Assembly (NCBI GenBank): GCA_021823325.1
Contig: JAKAOG010000002.1
Coordinates: 188,194-252,193, forward strand
DNA length: 64,000 nt
Source: an archaeon
GTDB lineage: Archaea > Thermoproteota > Nitrososphaeria > Nitrososphaerales > Gagatemarchaeaceae
Direction of reading: 5' to 3'
The notes beneath the pieces were generated by a model. The model was not told where the DNA came from, made no database searches, and saw only the letters and a list, made by a program, of their open reading frames with translations. Of the stretch, positions 16,334 through 25,200 are shown piece after piece. Every line of letters begins with the position of its first letter. Position 1 is the stretch's first letter. Position numbers and translations under genes: made by a program.

Positions 16334-17112
16334 TAGGACCGAAGACCGCGGTGTCGCTGGCGGCCGTCGGGGCGTTGGGGTTCATAGACGCCAACTACGT
16401 CTATCTCTTCCTGCATTCGAACATCCTCAACCAGGCGACCTGGTTCGAGCTGCTCATCTTCGGAGTCCAGTTCGTAAAGACCGGCGTCGCCCTGGCATTC
16501 AAGGACTTTCGGGACGGAGACCCGGCCCTCCTTGTAGACCTGTATGGGGCGGAGTTCCTGATCATCCCGGTCGCGTTCGCCCTGATATTCGTCGTCGGGG
16601 CCGCTCCCGTGGGAGCCCTCCTGAACGAGCTGATCAGGGGGTGGATGGTCGGGGTGGCGTTCGCTGGCCTCCCATACGCAGCCTATAGGATAGGAAGGTC
16701 CATGCTCCGCTCGGGGACGCTCAGCACCGTCCTTCCCTCCGCCATAATGGCCGCCGAGTTCGGGGTGTTGTTCGTGAACGCCACAAGCTCTGCTGTTGCG
16801 TCTCAGAGCGGGCTCATCGGGGTCGCCGACTTCGCCCTTCTCGGGAAGGGGACCATCGCTTCGGGAGACCCGTGGGTGTTCGGGGCGCTCTCCGTCCTCT
16901 ACGCCTCCCTCTTGATCTACGCTGTAATGGCGTTCGAGTCGAGGGTGACTCTGAGCGCCACCAGGGCCCTGGAGATGGGGGCCGCCGGGACCGGGGCGAC
17001 CCTCGTCCTTGCCTATGCCTTCTCTCCCCTCGCTCTCCCGATCGTCTTCGTCCTCCTTCCTCCGACGATGTTCATAGCTGCTGCATCATGGTGGTTCACC
17101 CGTGCGCGATAG
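16330..17112 (+). CDS. Polytopic membrane protein in the MoxR-DUF58 operon
   Basis: A 260-residue integral membrane protein with about seven hydrophobic segments (for example residues 6-28, 39-58, 77-97, 103-120, 138-158, 183-204 and 219-255). No transporter signature, active-site motif or conserved charged pair is obvious. ATG at 16330 overlaps the DUF58 stop as ATGA, and its end overlaps the next gene by 11 bases, so it belongs to the same translation unit. It could be a channel or scaffold of the surface system; nothing more can be stated. Confidence 0.7.
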   Translation: MIGPKTAVSLAAVGALGFIDANYVYLFLHSNILNQATWFELLIFGVQFVKTGVALAFKDFRDGDPALLVDLYGAEFLIIPVAFALIFVVGAAPVGALLNELIRGWMVGVAFAGLPYAAYRIGRSMLRSGTLSTVLPSAIMAAEFGVLFVNATSSAVASQSGLIGVADFALLGKGTIASGDPWVFGALSVLYASLLIYAVMAFESRVTLSATRALEMGAAGTGATLVLAYAFSPLALPIVFVLLPPTMFIAAASWWFTRAR

Positions 17113-18739
17113 GCTCCTCCTCCTCGTGGCGCTGACGCTTCTGGCCGTCCCCGCCGCGGCGTTCTCACAGCCCGCCGCCTCCACTTCCGTCCCACCGCCC
17201 CCTATCGGGATCGGGTTCGGTCCGCTCAGCATCATCCCGGCTTCGGTGGGGACCCCGGTGTTCGCCCCAGGGGACTCCCTATGGGTCCAGTCCAACGACA
17301 GCTCATCCGTCCTGTTCCTCTCGCTCCGTGCCCCGAACGGGACGTCGACCCCCAACTACTACCTTGAGCCGGGAGGACTCATCTCCCTGCACACGTTCGG
17401 CAGCGGCGACCAGGCCGGCGGCTGGACCATCTCCACGACCATCGCGACCACAGGTGAGACGGGCAACGCTACTGTGACCCTGGCGAAGCCGACTCTCGCG
17501 CTCGTCCCCGCGTTCGCCAACGCGACCCTGTCCGACAACAGCCTGAGCCTTGGCTACACGGTCCCCTCGACGGCGGCGTACAACATCCAGGCATGCACCA
17601 TGGGGTCCGGGGCCACAGACAGGACGGATTACCAGCTCCCGGGCGACATCGGGGGGACCCTGGAAGTCTCGGTGTCCGGCAACACGGTCTCGGTGAACAC
17701 CCCTCCTGCTCTGTCTCAGTTCAGCGTCTGGGTCGAGCTCTACGCCCTGAGGACCTACGACGAGGGGAGCGCGATGGTCTCCGCCTCGACCCTTGCCGCC
17801 CAGACCCAGGTCTTGAGCGCGGGTTCGGGACAGGAGTCGCAGAACGCGTCTCTGACCGACGAGCTTCACCTGAGGGTCGGCAGGTACGACATGAGGACGT
17901 TCGTGAGGGGCCCTTCTGGGCTCACCTCATACGACACCCAGCTGGTCCATACGAGCCAGGCTAGCTGGGTATCCTTGGAGGGGTGCACGCAGCTCTCGGC
18001 CGTGACCGGGGGTTCGTTCAGCATGGTTTCGAACATGGACGGAGGAAACTCTACGTGGCCGAGGTTCCTCTACACCATGTACGACGACGGCGGGGTAGGG
18101 AACTTCACGATATCGAAGGTCCCCGTGTCGGAAGCGAGAGTGGACGTTCGAAGCGCCGCTCAGGGGAGGAGGCTCGTCGGAACTACCATGACGGCCAGCG
18201 GCACCGGCATCAGCTCATGGGACTCTTTCGACAGCGGCATTTACATCGTAGGGACGAAGTTCCCTCTCAACGTCACCGTCAGGATCGACTTCGAAGGGGT
18301 GACTTCGGAGGAGTTCTCCGCGCTCATTGCGTCTCCCTTCGCCTCCGTCCCGTTGCTAGTCCAGGTAGGGACCCTCGACGTGCTCACCACGACGGGGGGG
18401 AGGCCGGCGGCCAATGCGACCCTGGACGTGACCGCCGGGCCCCTGCTCGACCCGAACCAGCCCGTCTACAAGACAGGGGAGGCGGGGACTTTCATCTACA
18501 ATCTCCCACCGGGAGACTACACGGTGTCTGCCTCCGGGTCGGGGCGGACCGCGAGCGCTACCGGACTGGTGGTCTCAGGAGGCGCGACCAATCTCTCGAT
18601 CGAAGTCGGAACACAGCCTCCCCCGTACCTGCTATATCTCACCGCCGTCGTCCTCGTGGTCGCGGTGGGGCTCAACGTCGTCTTCTGGAGGTCCTATCTA
18701 GAAAGGAAGGACGTGTTCAACCGGCTTCCGCCCTCGTGA
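17102..18739 (+). CDS. Large secreted protein anchored by a C-terminal membrane helix
   Basis: A 545-residue exported protein. GTG at 17102 begins MRDRLLLLVALTLLAVPAAA, a textbook signal peptide with a likely cleavage after AFS or AAA. The body is rich in Ser, Thr, Gly and Asn, with many N-glycosylation sites and beta-sandwich-like repeats; near residues 429-470 VLTTTGGRPAANATLDVTAG and YNLPPGDYTVSASGSG resemble a carboxypeptidase-regulatory-like domain. A membrane helix at about 507-528 is followed by a short basic tail, so the bulk of the chain faces outward. Last gene of the MoxR-DUF58 operon and the best candidate for its assembled client. Confidence 0.7.
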   Translation: MRDRLLLLVALTLLAVPAAAFSQPAASTSVPPPPIGIGFGPLSIIPASVGTPVFAPGDSLWVQSNDSSSVLFLSLRAPNGTSTPNYYLEPGGLISLHTFGSGDQAGGWTISTTIATTGETGNATVTLAKPTLALVPAFANATLSDNSLSLGYTVPSTAAYNIQACTMGSGATDRTDYQLPGDIGGTLEVSVSGNTVSVNTPPALSQFSVWVELYALRTYDEGSAMVSASTLAAQTQVLSAGSGQESQNASLTDELHLRVGRYDMRTFVRGPSGLTSYDTQLVHTSQASWVSLEGCTQLSAVTGGSFSMVSNMDGGNSTWPRFLYTMYDDGGVGNFTISKVPVSEARVDVRSAAQGRRLVGTTMTASGTGISSWDSFDSGIYIVGTKFPLNVTVRIDFEGVTSEEFSALIASPFASVPLLVQVGTLDVLTTTGGRPAANATLDVTAGPLLDPNQPVYKTGEAGTFIYNLPPGDYTVSASGSGRTASATGLVVSGGATNLSIEVGTQPPPYLLYLTAVVLVVAVGLNVVFWRSYLERKDVFNRLPPS

Positions 18740-18750
18740 AACGTCGGTGG

Positions 18751-18760
18751 GTTTAAATTG
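18751..18760 (+). promoter_or_regulatory. TATA element of the cNMP-domain gene
   Basis: GTTTAAATTG, centred 28 bases before the ATG at 18783, marks a leaderless start. Confidence 0.6.
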
Positions 18761-18782
18761 CCAAAGCGGGGTCTGAGCACCG

Positions 18783-19208
18783 ATGGCGGGCCCGTCTGAA
18801 GCGGCTTCGATGATCGCGAAGGTGCCTTTCTTCGACGGTCTTGACGAGAAGACCCGCAAAGCCGTGGCGTCCGAAGGGAGAGAGGTCTCGTTCAAAGCAG
18901 GAGACATGGTTGTCGGAGAGAAAGGAGTGGGGGTGGGTTTCTATCTGATACTGGACGGCGGCGCAGAGGTGAGGAAGGGAGGGAAGGTGCTGGCCACGCT
19001 CGGAAAAGGGGAGTTCTTCGGCGAGATGTCGGTGATAGACGGCCAGCCCAGGTCTGCTGACGTCGTGGCGGTGTCCCCGACGACGTGCTGGGTCCTCCCT
19101 GCATGGAACTTCTCCGGGCTCATCAGGGGCCATCCTGAAGTGGCCATTCCGATGCTCAAGGAGCTCGTCAAGAGGCTCAGGGCGGCCCAGAGCTCTCCGG
19201 CTTCCTGA
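18783..19208 (+). CDS. Cyclic-nucleotide-binding-domain protein
   Basis: A 141-residue protein containing one cNMP-binding domain and no DNA-binding or channel part. The phosphate-binding cassette GEFFGEMSVIDGQPRSADV (about residues 76-94) keeps the Glu and the Arg that contact ribose and phosphate in CRP-like domains. Whether it binds cAMP is unknown in this organism. It follows the surface operon but has its own promoter, and 31 bases separate it from the TIM-barrel isomerase gene, so the two could be co-transcribed. Regulatory partner not visible. Confidence 0.88.
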   Translation: MAGPSEAASMIAKVPFFDGLDEKTRKAVASEGREVSFKAGDMVVGEKGVGVGFYLILDGGAEVRKGGKVLATLGKGEFFGEMSVIDGQPRSADVVAVSPTTCWVLPAWNFSGLIRGHPEVAIPMLKELVKRLRAAQSSPAS

Positions 19209-19239
19209 GCCAGCCGCATCCTTTGAGGTCCTGGGCCCG

Positions 19240-20031
19240 TTGAAGCTCGGTCTTAGCACGTGGTCGCTCCTCGGCATTGACGTGTATTCCGCCGTCAGGG
19301 TCATCGGAGACGCAGGCATAGAATACGTGGAGCTCTGGGGGGAGCTCCCCCACGCGTATCCGCAGTGGGTCGACGAACGCAGACTGCGCGACGTTCTGTC
19401 TTCGTATGGCATGGCGCTCACGATGCACGCGCCGTTCACCGACCTAAACCCCGCCGCCCCAGACCAGGGGGTGAGGGCCGCCGTCCAGAAGGCTCTGACG
19501 GGGTTCGTCGACTTCAGCGCGTCCCTCGGGGCATCTATCGTCACCGCCCACCCGGGCAGCGTCCACAACGAGCAGCTGGTAGCGGGCTCCGCGAAGTCCT
19601 CCTTGGAGACGATAAGCAAGATGGTGAAGGCCGCCGACGGGAGGCTCACAATCAACATAGAGAACCAAGCGAGGTCGAGCTCTCCTTACCATCATCCCCT
19701 CGGAAGCAGCTCCGCCTCGATGCTCAGCCTCCTCGCCGGAGCGGAAGGGACCGGGTGCACGCTGGACACGGGGCACGCGCACGCGAGCGGCATCGAGCCC
19801 GCCGGGATGCAAAGCGAACTGGGCGACAGGGTTGCGGAGATCCACCTGAGCGACAACGGAGGGTCCTCAGACGACCACCTGATCCCAGGCGAAGGGTCGG
19901 CTCCGTTGCGGAGGGTCCTTGAGCGGGCAGCGGCGTCCGAAGCCCTGGTCTGCCTGGAGCTGAACCCTCACCTGTATGGCGTCGAGCAGGTGTTGGAGGG
20001 GTTCAGGCGGACGACGAGGATGCTGCCCTGA
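19240..20031 (+). CDS. Sugar-phosphate isomerase/epimerase-like TIM barrel
   Basis: A 263-residue member of the xylose-isomerase-like / AP-endonuclease-2 TIM barrel superfamily. TTG at 19240 gives MKLGLSTWSLLGIDVYSAV, the first barrel strand. Metal-site candidates are His in VTAHPGS, Glu in TINIENQA, Asp and His in CTLDTGHAHA, His in EIHLSDN and Glu in CLELNPH. These residues fit epimerases such as hydroxypyruvate or tagatose-type enzymes and also endonuclease IV, but the sequence lacks the longer endonuclease IV features. Substrate unknown. No DNA-repair gene is adjacent. Confidence 0.8.
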   Translation: MKLGLSTWSLLGIDVYSAVRVIGDAGIEYVELWGELPHAYPQWVDERRLRDVLSSYGMALTMHAPFTDLNPAAPDQGVRAAVQKALTGFVDFSASLGASIVTAHPGSVHNEQLVAGSAKSSLETISKMVKAADGRLTINIENQARSSSPYHHPLGSSSASMLSLLAGAEGTGCTLDTGHAHASGIEPAGMQSELGDRVAEIHLSDNGGSSDDHLIPGEGSAPLRRVLERAAASEALVCLELNPHLYGVEQVLEGFRRTTRMLP

Positions 20032-20062
20032 GACGGGCCGAAATCCGCGAAACCGGGCAACA

Positions 20063-20071
20063 TCTAAATAG
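20063..20071 (+). promoter_or_regulatory. TATA element of rpsJ
   Basis: TCTAAATAG is centred 30 bases before the ATG at 20097. It shows that rpsJ has its own promoter here. Confidence 0.6.
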
Positions 20072-20096
20072 ACTTCCAAGGCGCCGAAGAAAGAAG

Positions 20097-20408
20097 ATGG
20101 CCCAGTTCGCCAGGATCAAGCTCACCAGCACCAATCTCCCCGAGCTTGAGAAGGTCGCGAGCGACATAAGGGAGATCGCCGACAAGACTGGCGTGAAGGT
20201 CCGCGGGCCGCAGCCGCTCCCTACCAAGAAGCTGAAGATCACCACGCGGAAAGCGCCCACGGGCGAGGGGAGCCACACCTTCGACCACTGGCAGCTCAGG
20301 GTCCACAGGAGGATCCTCGACGTCCAGCCTGACGACAGGACGATGAGGCAGATCACGAAGCTGAGGATTCCTGAAGACGTTAAGGTAGAGCTGATACTTA
20401 CTTCTTAG
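20097..20408 (+). CDS. rpsJ: Small ribosomal subunit protein uS10
   Basis: A 103-residue ribosomal protein, the normal archaeal length. KIKLTSTN-like opening (RIKLTSTNLPELEKV), GPQPLPTKKLKITTRKAP and the C-terminal EDVKVELILTS are highly conserved in uS10, which sits in the 30S head. In most archaea rpsJ follows the elongation factor 1-alpha gene; here no tuf gene is upstream, only a TIM-barrel isomerase, and rpsJ has its own TATA box. Its stop codon overlaps that of the convergent epimerase gene (TTAG at 20405-20408). Confidence 0.97.
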   Translation: MAQFARIKLTSTNLPELEKVASDIREIADKTGVKVRGPQPLPTKKLKITTRKAPTGEGSHTFDHWQLRVHRRILDVQPDDRTMRQITKLRIPEDVKVELILTS

Positions 20409-21298
20409 GCCTGGGTCTTCACCCAGTCGATCGTCCTCTGCAGCCCCTGCTCCAGGGTGAGCTCGTGTTTGTAGCCCAGCAGGTCCTGGACCTTACTGAT
20501 CGAAGGATAGCTGATCTGCGGGTCCTTCTCCAGCTCGCTCCTCGGAGGGAGGAGTTTCAGCTCAGAGCTCGACCCTGTCAGTCTCTTGACCGTCTCCGCC
20601 AGCTCCCTTATGGTCACCGGCCGCTCTCCACCGAAGTTGAAGGCCTGGCCGATGGCCTTACCGTCGGTCAGGATTGAGAGCGCCAGCTTGGCGTAGTTGG
20701 CCGCGTGGGAAGGCGAGGTCGTGTCCCTCCCCCCGTTGTAGAGGGTGAGCGGCTCGTTCTTCAGGCACGCCCGGATGAACCTTATCGTCGCCCTGGTGGG
20801 CTGGTCATACTCTCCGAAAAGGAGCCAGCTCCTCGTTATCGAGATGGGGAGCCCGTTCGACCTATGGAACGCCATCGCCATGTTCTCGCATATCACCTTC
20901 GAATAGTCATAGGGGACGCGCGGGTCGAAAGGAGAGTCCTCTGTGATGGGGTTGGTCTTCGGGGCCCCGAAGACATTGGCGCTCGACGCCACTATGATCC
21001 TTGAGACCCCTTTCCTCTTCGCGAGCTCGAGCATGTTCAGAGTCCCGAAGCAGTTCACTTCGAAGCAGAGCCGTGGGTCTTCGATCGTCTTCTTGATCTC
21101 CGTTATCGCAGCTAGGTGTATGATCGCGTCGAAGTCCTTCGATGCCAGCGTGTTGAACACGAAATCCTTGTCGAGAAGGTTGCCTGACACGTCCCATCCG
21201 GACAGGTCGGTGGGTATCGTCCCCACCCCCTTTTCTCCGAAATAGCGGACAAGGTTCCGCCCGACCATCCCCGACGCGCCAGTGATGAGGACCTTCAA
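20405..21298 (-). CDS. NAD-dependent sugar-nucleotide epimerase/dehydratase (GalE-like)
   Basis: A 297-residue extended SDR. TTG at 21298 begins MKVLITGASGMVGRNLVRYF, with the GxxGxxG loop GASGMVG. The catalytic triad is Ser in IIVASSANVFG (near 107) and Tyr-x3-Lys in VPYDYSKVICE (near 130-134). The C-terminal part FNFGGERPVTIRELA is common to UDP-glucose 4-epimerases and dTDP-glucose dehydratase relatives. Acts on a nucleotide sugar, probably for glycan synthesis; the exact sugar is unclear. A TATA element CTTAAATAGA at 21321-21330 lies 28 bases upstream. Confidence 0.88.
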   Translation of the reverse strand: MKVLITGASGMVGRNLVRYFGEKGVGTIPTDLSGWDVSGNLLDKDFVFNTLASKDFDAIIHLAAITEIKKTIEDPRLCFEVNCFGTLNMLELAKRKGVSRIIVASSANVFGAPKTNPITEDSPFDPRVPYDYSKVICENMAMAFHRSNGLPISITRSWLLFGEYDQPTRATIRFIRACLKNEPLTLYNGGRDTTSPSHAANYAKLALSILTDGKAIGQAFNFGGERPVTIRELAETVKRLTGSSSELKLLPPRSELEKDPQISYPSISKVQDLLGYKHELTLEQGLQRTIDWVKTQA

Positions 21299-21320
21299 CC
21301 TCGGCCACGCCCGGCCGGAT

Positions 21321-21330
21321 TCTATTTAAG
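21321..21330 (-). promoter_or_regulatory. TATA element of the GalE-like gene
   Basis: Minus-strand CTTAAATAGA, 28 bases before the TTG start, overlapping the 3' end of the upstream hypothetical gene. Confidence 0.55.
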
Positions 21331-21715
21331 CAGAAGAGCTGATTCCTGCTTTTGTCATCATCTCACGGACGAGGTCGGGGTCGACCACGCCGTATCCCAT
21401 CGACTCAGTCCCGTCGGACATGGTCATCGGGAGCCTGGAGACGTGGAAAGGGACCTCGAAGCTCGACGCCCGGTCCTCTGGCGCTTCGAAGAGCTTTGAC
21501 CACGCGCCCGCGGACCGTCGGAAGCAGAACACCGCCGTGACCTTCCGTTCTCCGAACCCCCCGCCCCTCCCTCCTGCGGCGAGCGATCCCTCCCCTATCT
21601 TGAGCAGGAAGAAGACCACGTCTGCTGTGCCGGCGAGGTCGACGTCCCCGTCCGCGATGACGATCGCGCGCGAGCTACCGGACATGTGGAGGTTGATTTC
21701 TCCGAGCGCGTCCAT
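21326..21715 (-). CDS. Hypothetical 129-residue protein
   Basis: Not recognised. It begins MDALGEINLHMSGSSRAIVI, has the alternating strands AIVIADGDVDLAGTADVVFF, a Gly-rich loop GGRGGGFGERKVTA and a helical C-terminus DPDLVREMMTKAGISS. It looks like a soluble alpha/beta protein of archaeal type. A TATA-like CTTTAATAC at about 21744-21752 sits about 33 bases before the start, in the 45-base gap after the Nudix gene, so it may have its own transcript. Confidence 0.6.
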   Translation of the reverse strand: MDALGEINLHMSGSSRAIVIADGDVDLAGTADVVFFLLKIGEGSLAAGGRGGGFGERKVTAVFCFRRSAGAWSKLFEAPEDRASSFEVPFHVSRLPMTMSDGTESMGYGVVDPDLVREMMTKAGISSSA

Positions 21716-21760
21716 GGAGTGCGGGCGGCGGCCTTCTGGCGTATTAAAGCAACGAGCGGC

Positions 21761-22273
21761 TCAGCCTCGGTGGCTCAGGAACCTTCTGATGAGCATCACG
21801 CTGTCAGGTGTCAGCGCGTCCCCCTCGAGCATCTTCCTGAGCTCGGCGAGGGTGAACTCCCTCACCCCTTCCAGCTCGACCGGGTCGACCGTGAGCTTGT
21901 CGTCTGACTTCGCCGAGAACAGGGCGACCCACTCGTCCTCGGTCAGCCCGTTCTCCTTCATCGCGGGAACGCGGTACTTCTCCAGCAGCCTGAGGTCTGC
22001 CTTCACCCCGATCTCCTCCTCGAGCTCGCGGGAGGCGGCTGTCGCGTAGGACTCCCCCTTCTTTACGTGGCCGGTGCAGGAGAGCGTCCACATCCCGGGG
22101 TGCCAGCTGTCCTTCTTGCTCCTCTGTTGGAGCACTACCTTCCCGTCCATCCTCGAAACCATGACGGCCACAGCCCGGTGGAGGAGGCCCTTTTCGAGGC
22201 ACTCGCCCAGCGTGGCCGCGCCCACGACCCTGTCTTCGGCGTCCACCAGGTCGACGACCTCGTCCCTCGCCAT
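21761..22273 (-). CDS. Nudix enzyme, isopentenyl-diphosphate isomerase type I-like
   Basis: A 170-residue Nudix protein. The Nudix box is GHVKKGESYATAASRELEEE (GX5EX7REUXEE) at about residues 68-87. Upstream, LLHRAVAVMV, VVLQQRSKKDSW and WTLSCTGH resemble type I IPP isomerase (Idi), including Cys in the SC.GH segment; but YfcD-like Nudix hydrolases share much of this. Idi would interconvert IPP and DMAPP, joining the mevalonate pathway genes elsewhere in the window. Its ATG lies four bases after the carB stop, so it is the third gene of the carAB operon, with no obvious pathway link. Confidence 0.8.
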   Translation of the reverse strand: MARDEVVDLVDAEDRVVGAATLGECLEKGLLHRAVAVMVSRMDGKVVLQQRSKKDSWHPGMWTLSCTGHVKKGESYATAASRELEEEIGVKADLRLLEKYRVPAMKENGLTEDEWVALFSAKSDDKLTVDPVELEGVREFTLAELRKMLEGDALTPDSVMLIRRFLSHRG

Positions 22274-22277
22274 GGGC

Positions 22278-25200
22278 CTAGGGACCTGCGCACAGGAGGA
22301 GGGCTTCAGCCTCCTCCTTGGTGGAGATTACCTGGACCTGCAGGTCCACGGCCTTCCGCCTGACTTTGTGAAACAGCTCGGAGTCGACGTTCGAGTTCGC
22401 GTTGAACGAGAGCACCAGGGCCACCTTCCCTCCGGAGATGAGCGATGAGACCTGGTCGAGCTTCGACTTCAGCGACGGCTCGTCCAGCACCATGATGTCG
22501 ATCCCCTTGTCCCTGAACCCCTTGATGAGGCCATCGAGCCCCGAGCCGTCCTGCCAGTGCTCGAGTAAGAGGATGCCGACGTCTCCCCTCTTCGGTATCT
22601 TGTGGCCGGTAGCCAGGAAAGCCTGTGACAGCGCCTCTGCGAAGGTGTCTCCGAAACAGGCCACCTCCCCCGTGGAGCGCATCTCCACTCCCAGCTTCGG
22701 GGCGGCCCCGTCTATCTGGAGGAACGAGAACTGCGGTGCCTTGACGGCGAAGCGCTTGGGCTCCTCGACGTCGTTGGTCCGCTTCAGGCTCCCTCCGTTC
22801 ATGACTGGAGCCACGACGTCTATCAGGTTCACCCCTGTCGCCTTGCAGACGTAGGGGAGGGAGCGTGAGGCACGGAGGTTGCATTCGATCACGTACACGG
22901 AGGCTCCCCTCACCAGGAACTGGATGTTCAGCGGCCCCTTCGCCTTCAGCTCGCGGGCGATCCCCCTGGTGTAGACCCTGATCTTCTCCTTGGCAGCCTT
23001 CGTGATCGACACCGTGGGTATCGACATTATCGCGTCGCCCGAGTGCACCCCTGCGTCTTGGACGTGTTCGATGATGGCGCCGATCACCGTGTTCTTCCCG
23101 TCGGAGACGGCGTCGACCTCGACTTCGCGCGCTCCTTCGATGAACTCGCTCACCACCACGGGGTATTCGGGGTTCACCATGGCGGCCCTTTTGATGAACG
23201 TCTCGAGCTCTGACGGGTCCCAGACGACCCTCATGGCCGACCCGCTGAGCACGTGCGACGGCCTGACTATCACCGGATAACCTACCCTGGCGCAGAACGT
23301 CGCCGCCTCTGCCGGGGACCTGAAGGAGCCCCATGCCGGCTGGGGGATCCCCAGCCTGTCTAGCAGGGCGCTGAACTTGGTCCTGTCCTCTGCCGTCTCG
23401 ATCGATTGTGAGGAAGTGCCGAGTATGGTGACTCCCCTCCGTTCCAGGTCCTCGGCGACGTCGTTGGGGGTCTGCCCCCCGACGCACAGGACCATCCCTT
23501 CCGGCTTCTCCTTGTCATATATCGCCAGGAGCCGCTCCACGCTGAGCTCCTCGAAGTAGAGCCTGTCGCTCATGTCGAAGTCGGTGGAAACGGTCTCTGG
23601 GTTGCAGTTCACCACCACCACTTCGTCGAAGCCGTTCTGCCTTAGCGCCCATGCCATGTTCATGGTCCCCCAGTCGAACTCGACCGAGCTTCCGATGCGA
23701 TATGGCCCCGCCCCAAGCACCATTACCTTGCGCCTCCCCGTCGACGGCGCCTCGTCGACCGAGGCATCGTATGTCTGATACAGGTAGTTCGTCTTCGACG
23801 GCCACTCGGCCGCGAGCGTGTCTATGACCTTGGTCACGGGGGTGACCCCGAGCCTGACCCGCGCTTCCCTCACCCGGTCCTCGCCCACCCCCAGCAGGTC
23901 CCCCAGCTGTCTGTCCGAGAACCCGAGCTTCTTTGCCCTTGTCAGGACGTCCCTGCTCGGTATGGAGCCAGGCGGCTGAGACTCCAGGAAACCGTGGAAG
24001 TCGACCACGTTCTTGAACTTGCTGACGAACCAGGGGTCGACCTCGCTCTTGGACGCCACGTCCTTCTCGTCCAGACCTGCCCTCAGGGCTTCGGCGAGGT
24101 CGAACGCTATCGTGTCGGTGGGGTGCTCGATGCGCCTCATGGCGTCAGGCTTCGCCGACGGCTTCCCCTCCTTTATCACGCCGTCCTGCTGAGGGTTGGC
24201 CATCCTCGCGGCCTTCTGTATCGCTTCCTCGAACCCTCTGCCGATGGCCATCACCTCTCCGATGGACTTCATCGACGTGCCTATGGTCCTGACCGCCCCG
24301 TCGAACTTGATCGTGTCCCACCTGGGCATCTTCACCACCAGGTAGTCCAGGGAAGGCTCGAACAACGCGGTCGTGATCCCCGAGACCTTGTTCTTCAGCT
24401 CGGTCAGGTGGTATCCCAGAGCGAGCTTGGCGGCGATGTAGGCGAGAGGGTATCCTGTCGCCTTCGACGCAAGCGCGGACGACCTCGAGAGCCTTGCGTT
24501 GATCTCGATTGCAGCGTACCGTTCTGAGCCGGGATGGAGGGCGAACTGGATGTTGCACTCCCCTATGATGCCGCATGTCCTTGCTGCCCTCAGCGAGGCG
24601 GTGCGCAGGGTGTGGTACTCGGAGTTGGTAAGGGTCTGCGAAGGGGCCACCACTATGTTGTCCCCGGTGTGGACCCTCATCCCGAGCATGTTCTCCATGT
24701 TGCAGATGATCACGCTGTTCTCGTCCCTGTCGCGCATGATCTCGTACTCGATCTGCTTCCATCCGCCGAGGTACTCCTCGACCAGGACTTGGTGGGCGAT
24801 GGAGCTGTTCAGCCCTCTTTCGACGATCTGTGCTAGCTCCGCCTCGTCCCTGGCGACCCCTCCCCCCTTCCCGCCGAGGGTGTATGCGACCCGGATTATC
24901 ACGGGATAGCCGAGCTCGTCCGTCGCCTTCTTTGCCTCCTCGAAGTTGTAGACTGCGAAGCTCTTGGGGACGGGGACGTCGCACCCGATCATGGTCTTCT
25001 TGAAGAGGTCCCTGTCTTCTGTCAGCTGGATCCCTCGTATGGGGGTGCCGAGGACCTTGACCCCGTACTTCTCCAGCACCCCCGACTCGGATAGGCCTAT
25101 GCCGCAGTTGAGGGCGGTCTGGCCTCCGAAGCCGAGGAGTATCCCGTCCGGCCTCTCCTTTTCGATGACCTTCGTCACCGAGTCGACCGATACGGGGACG

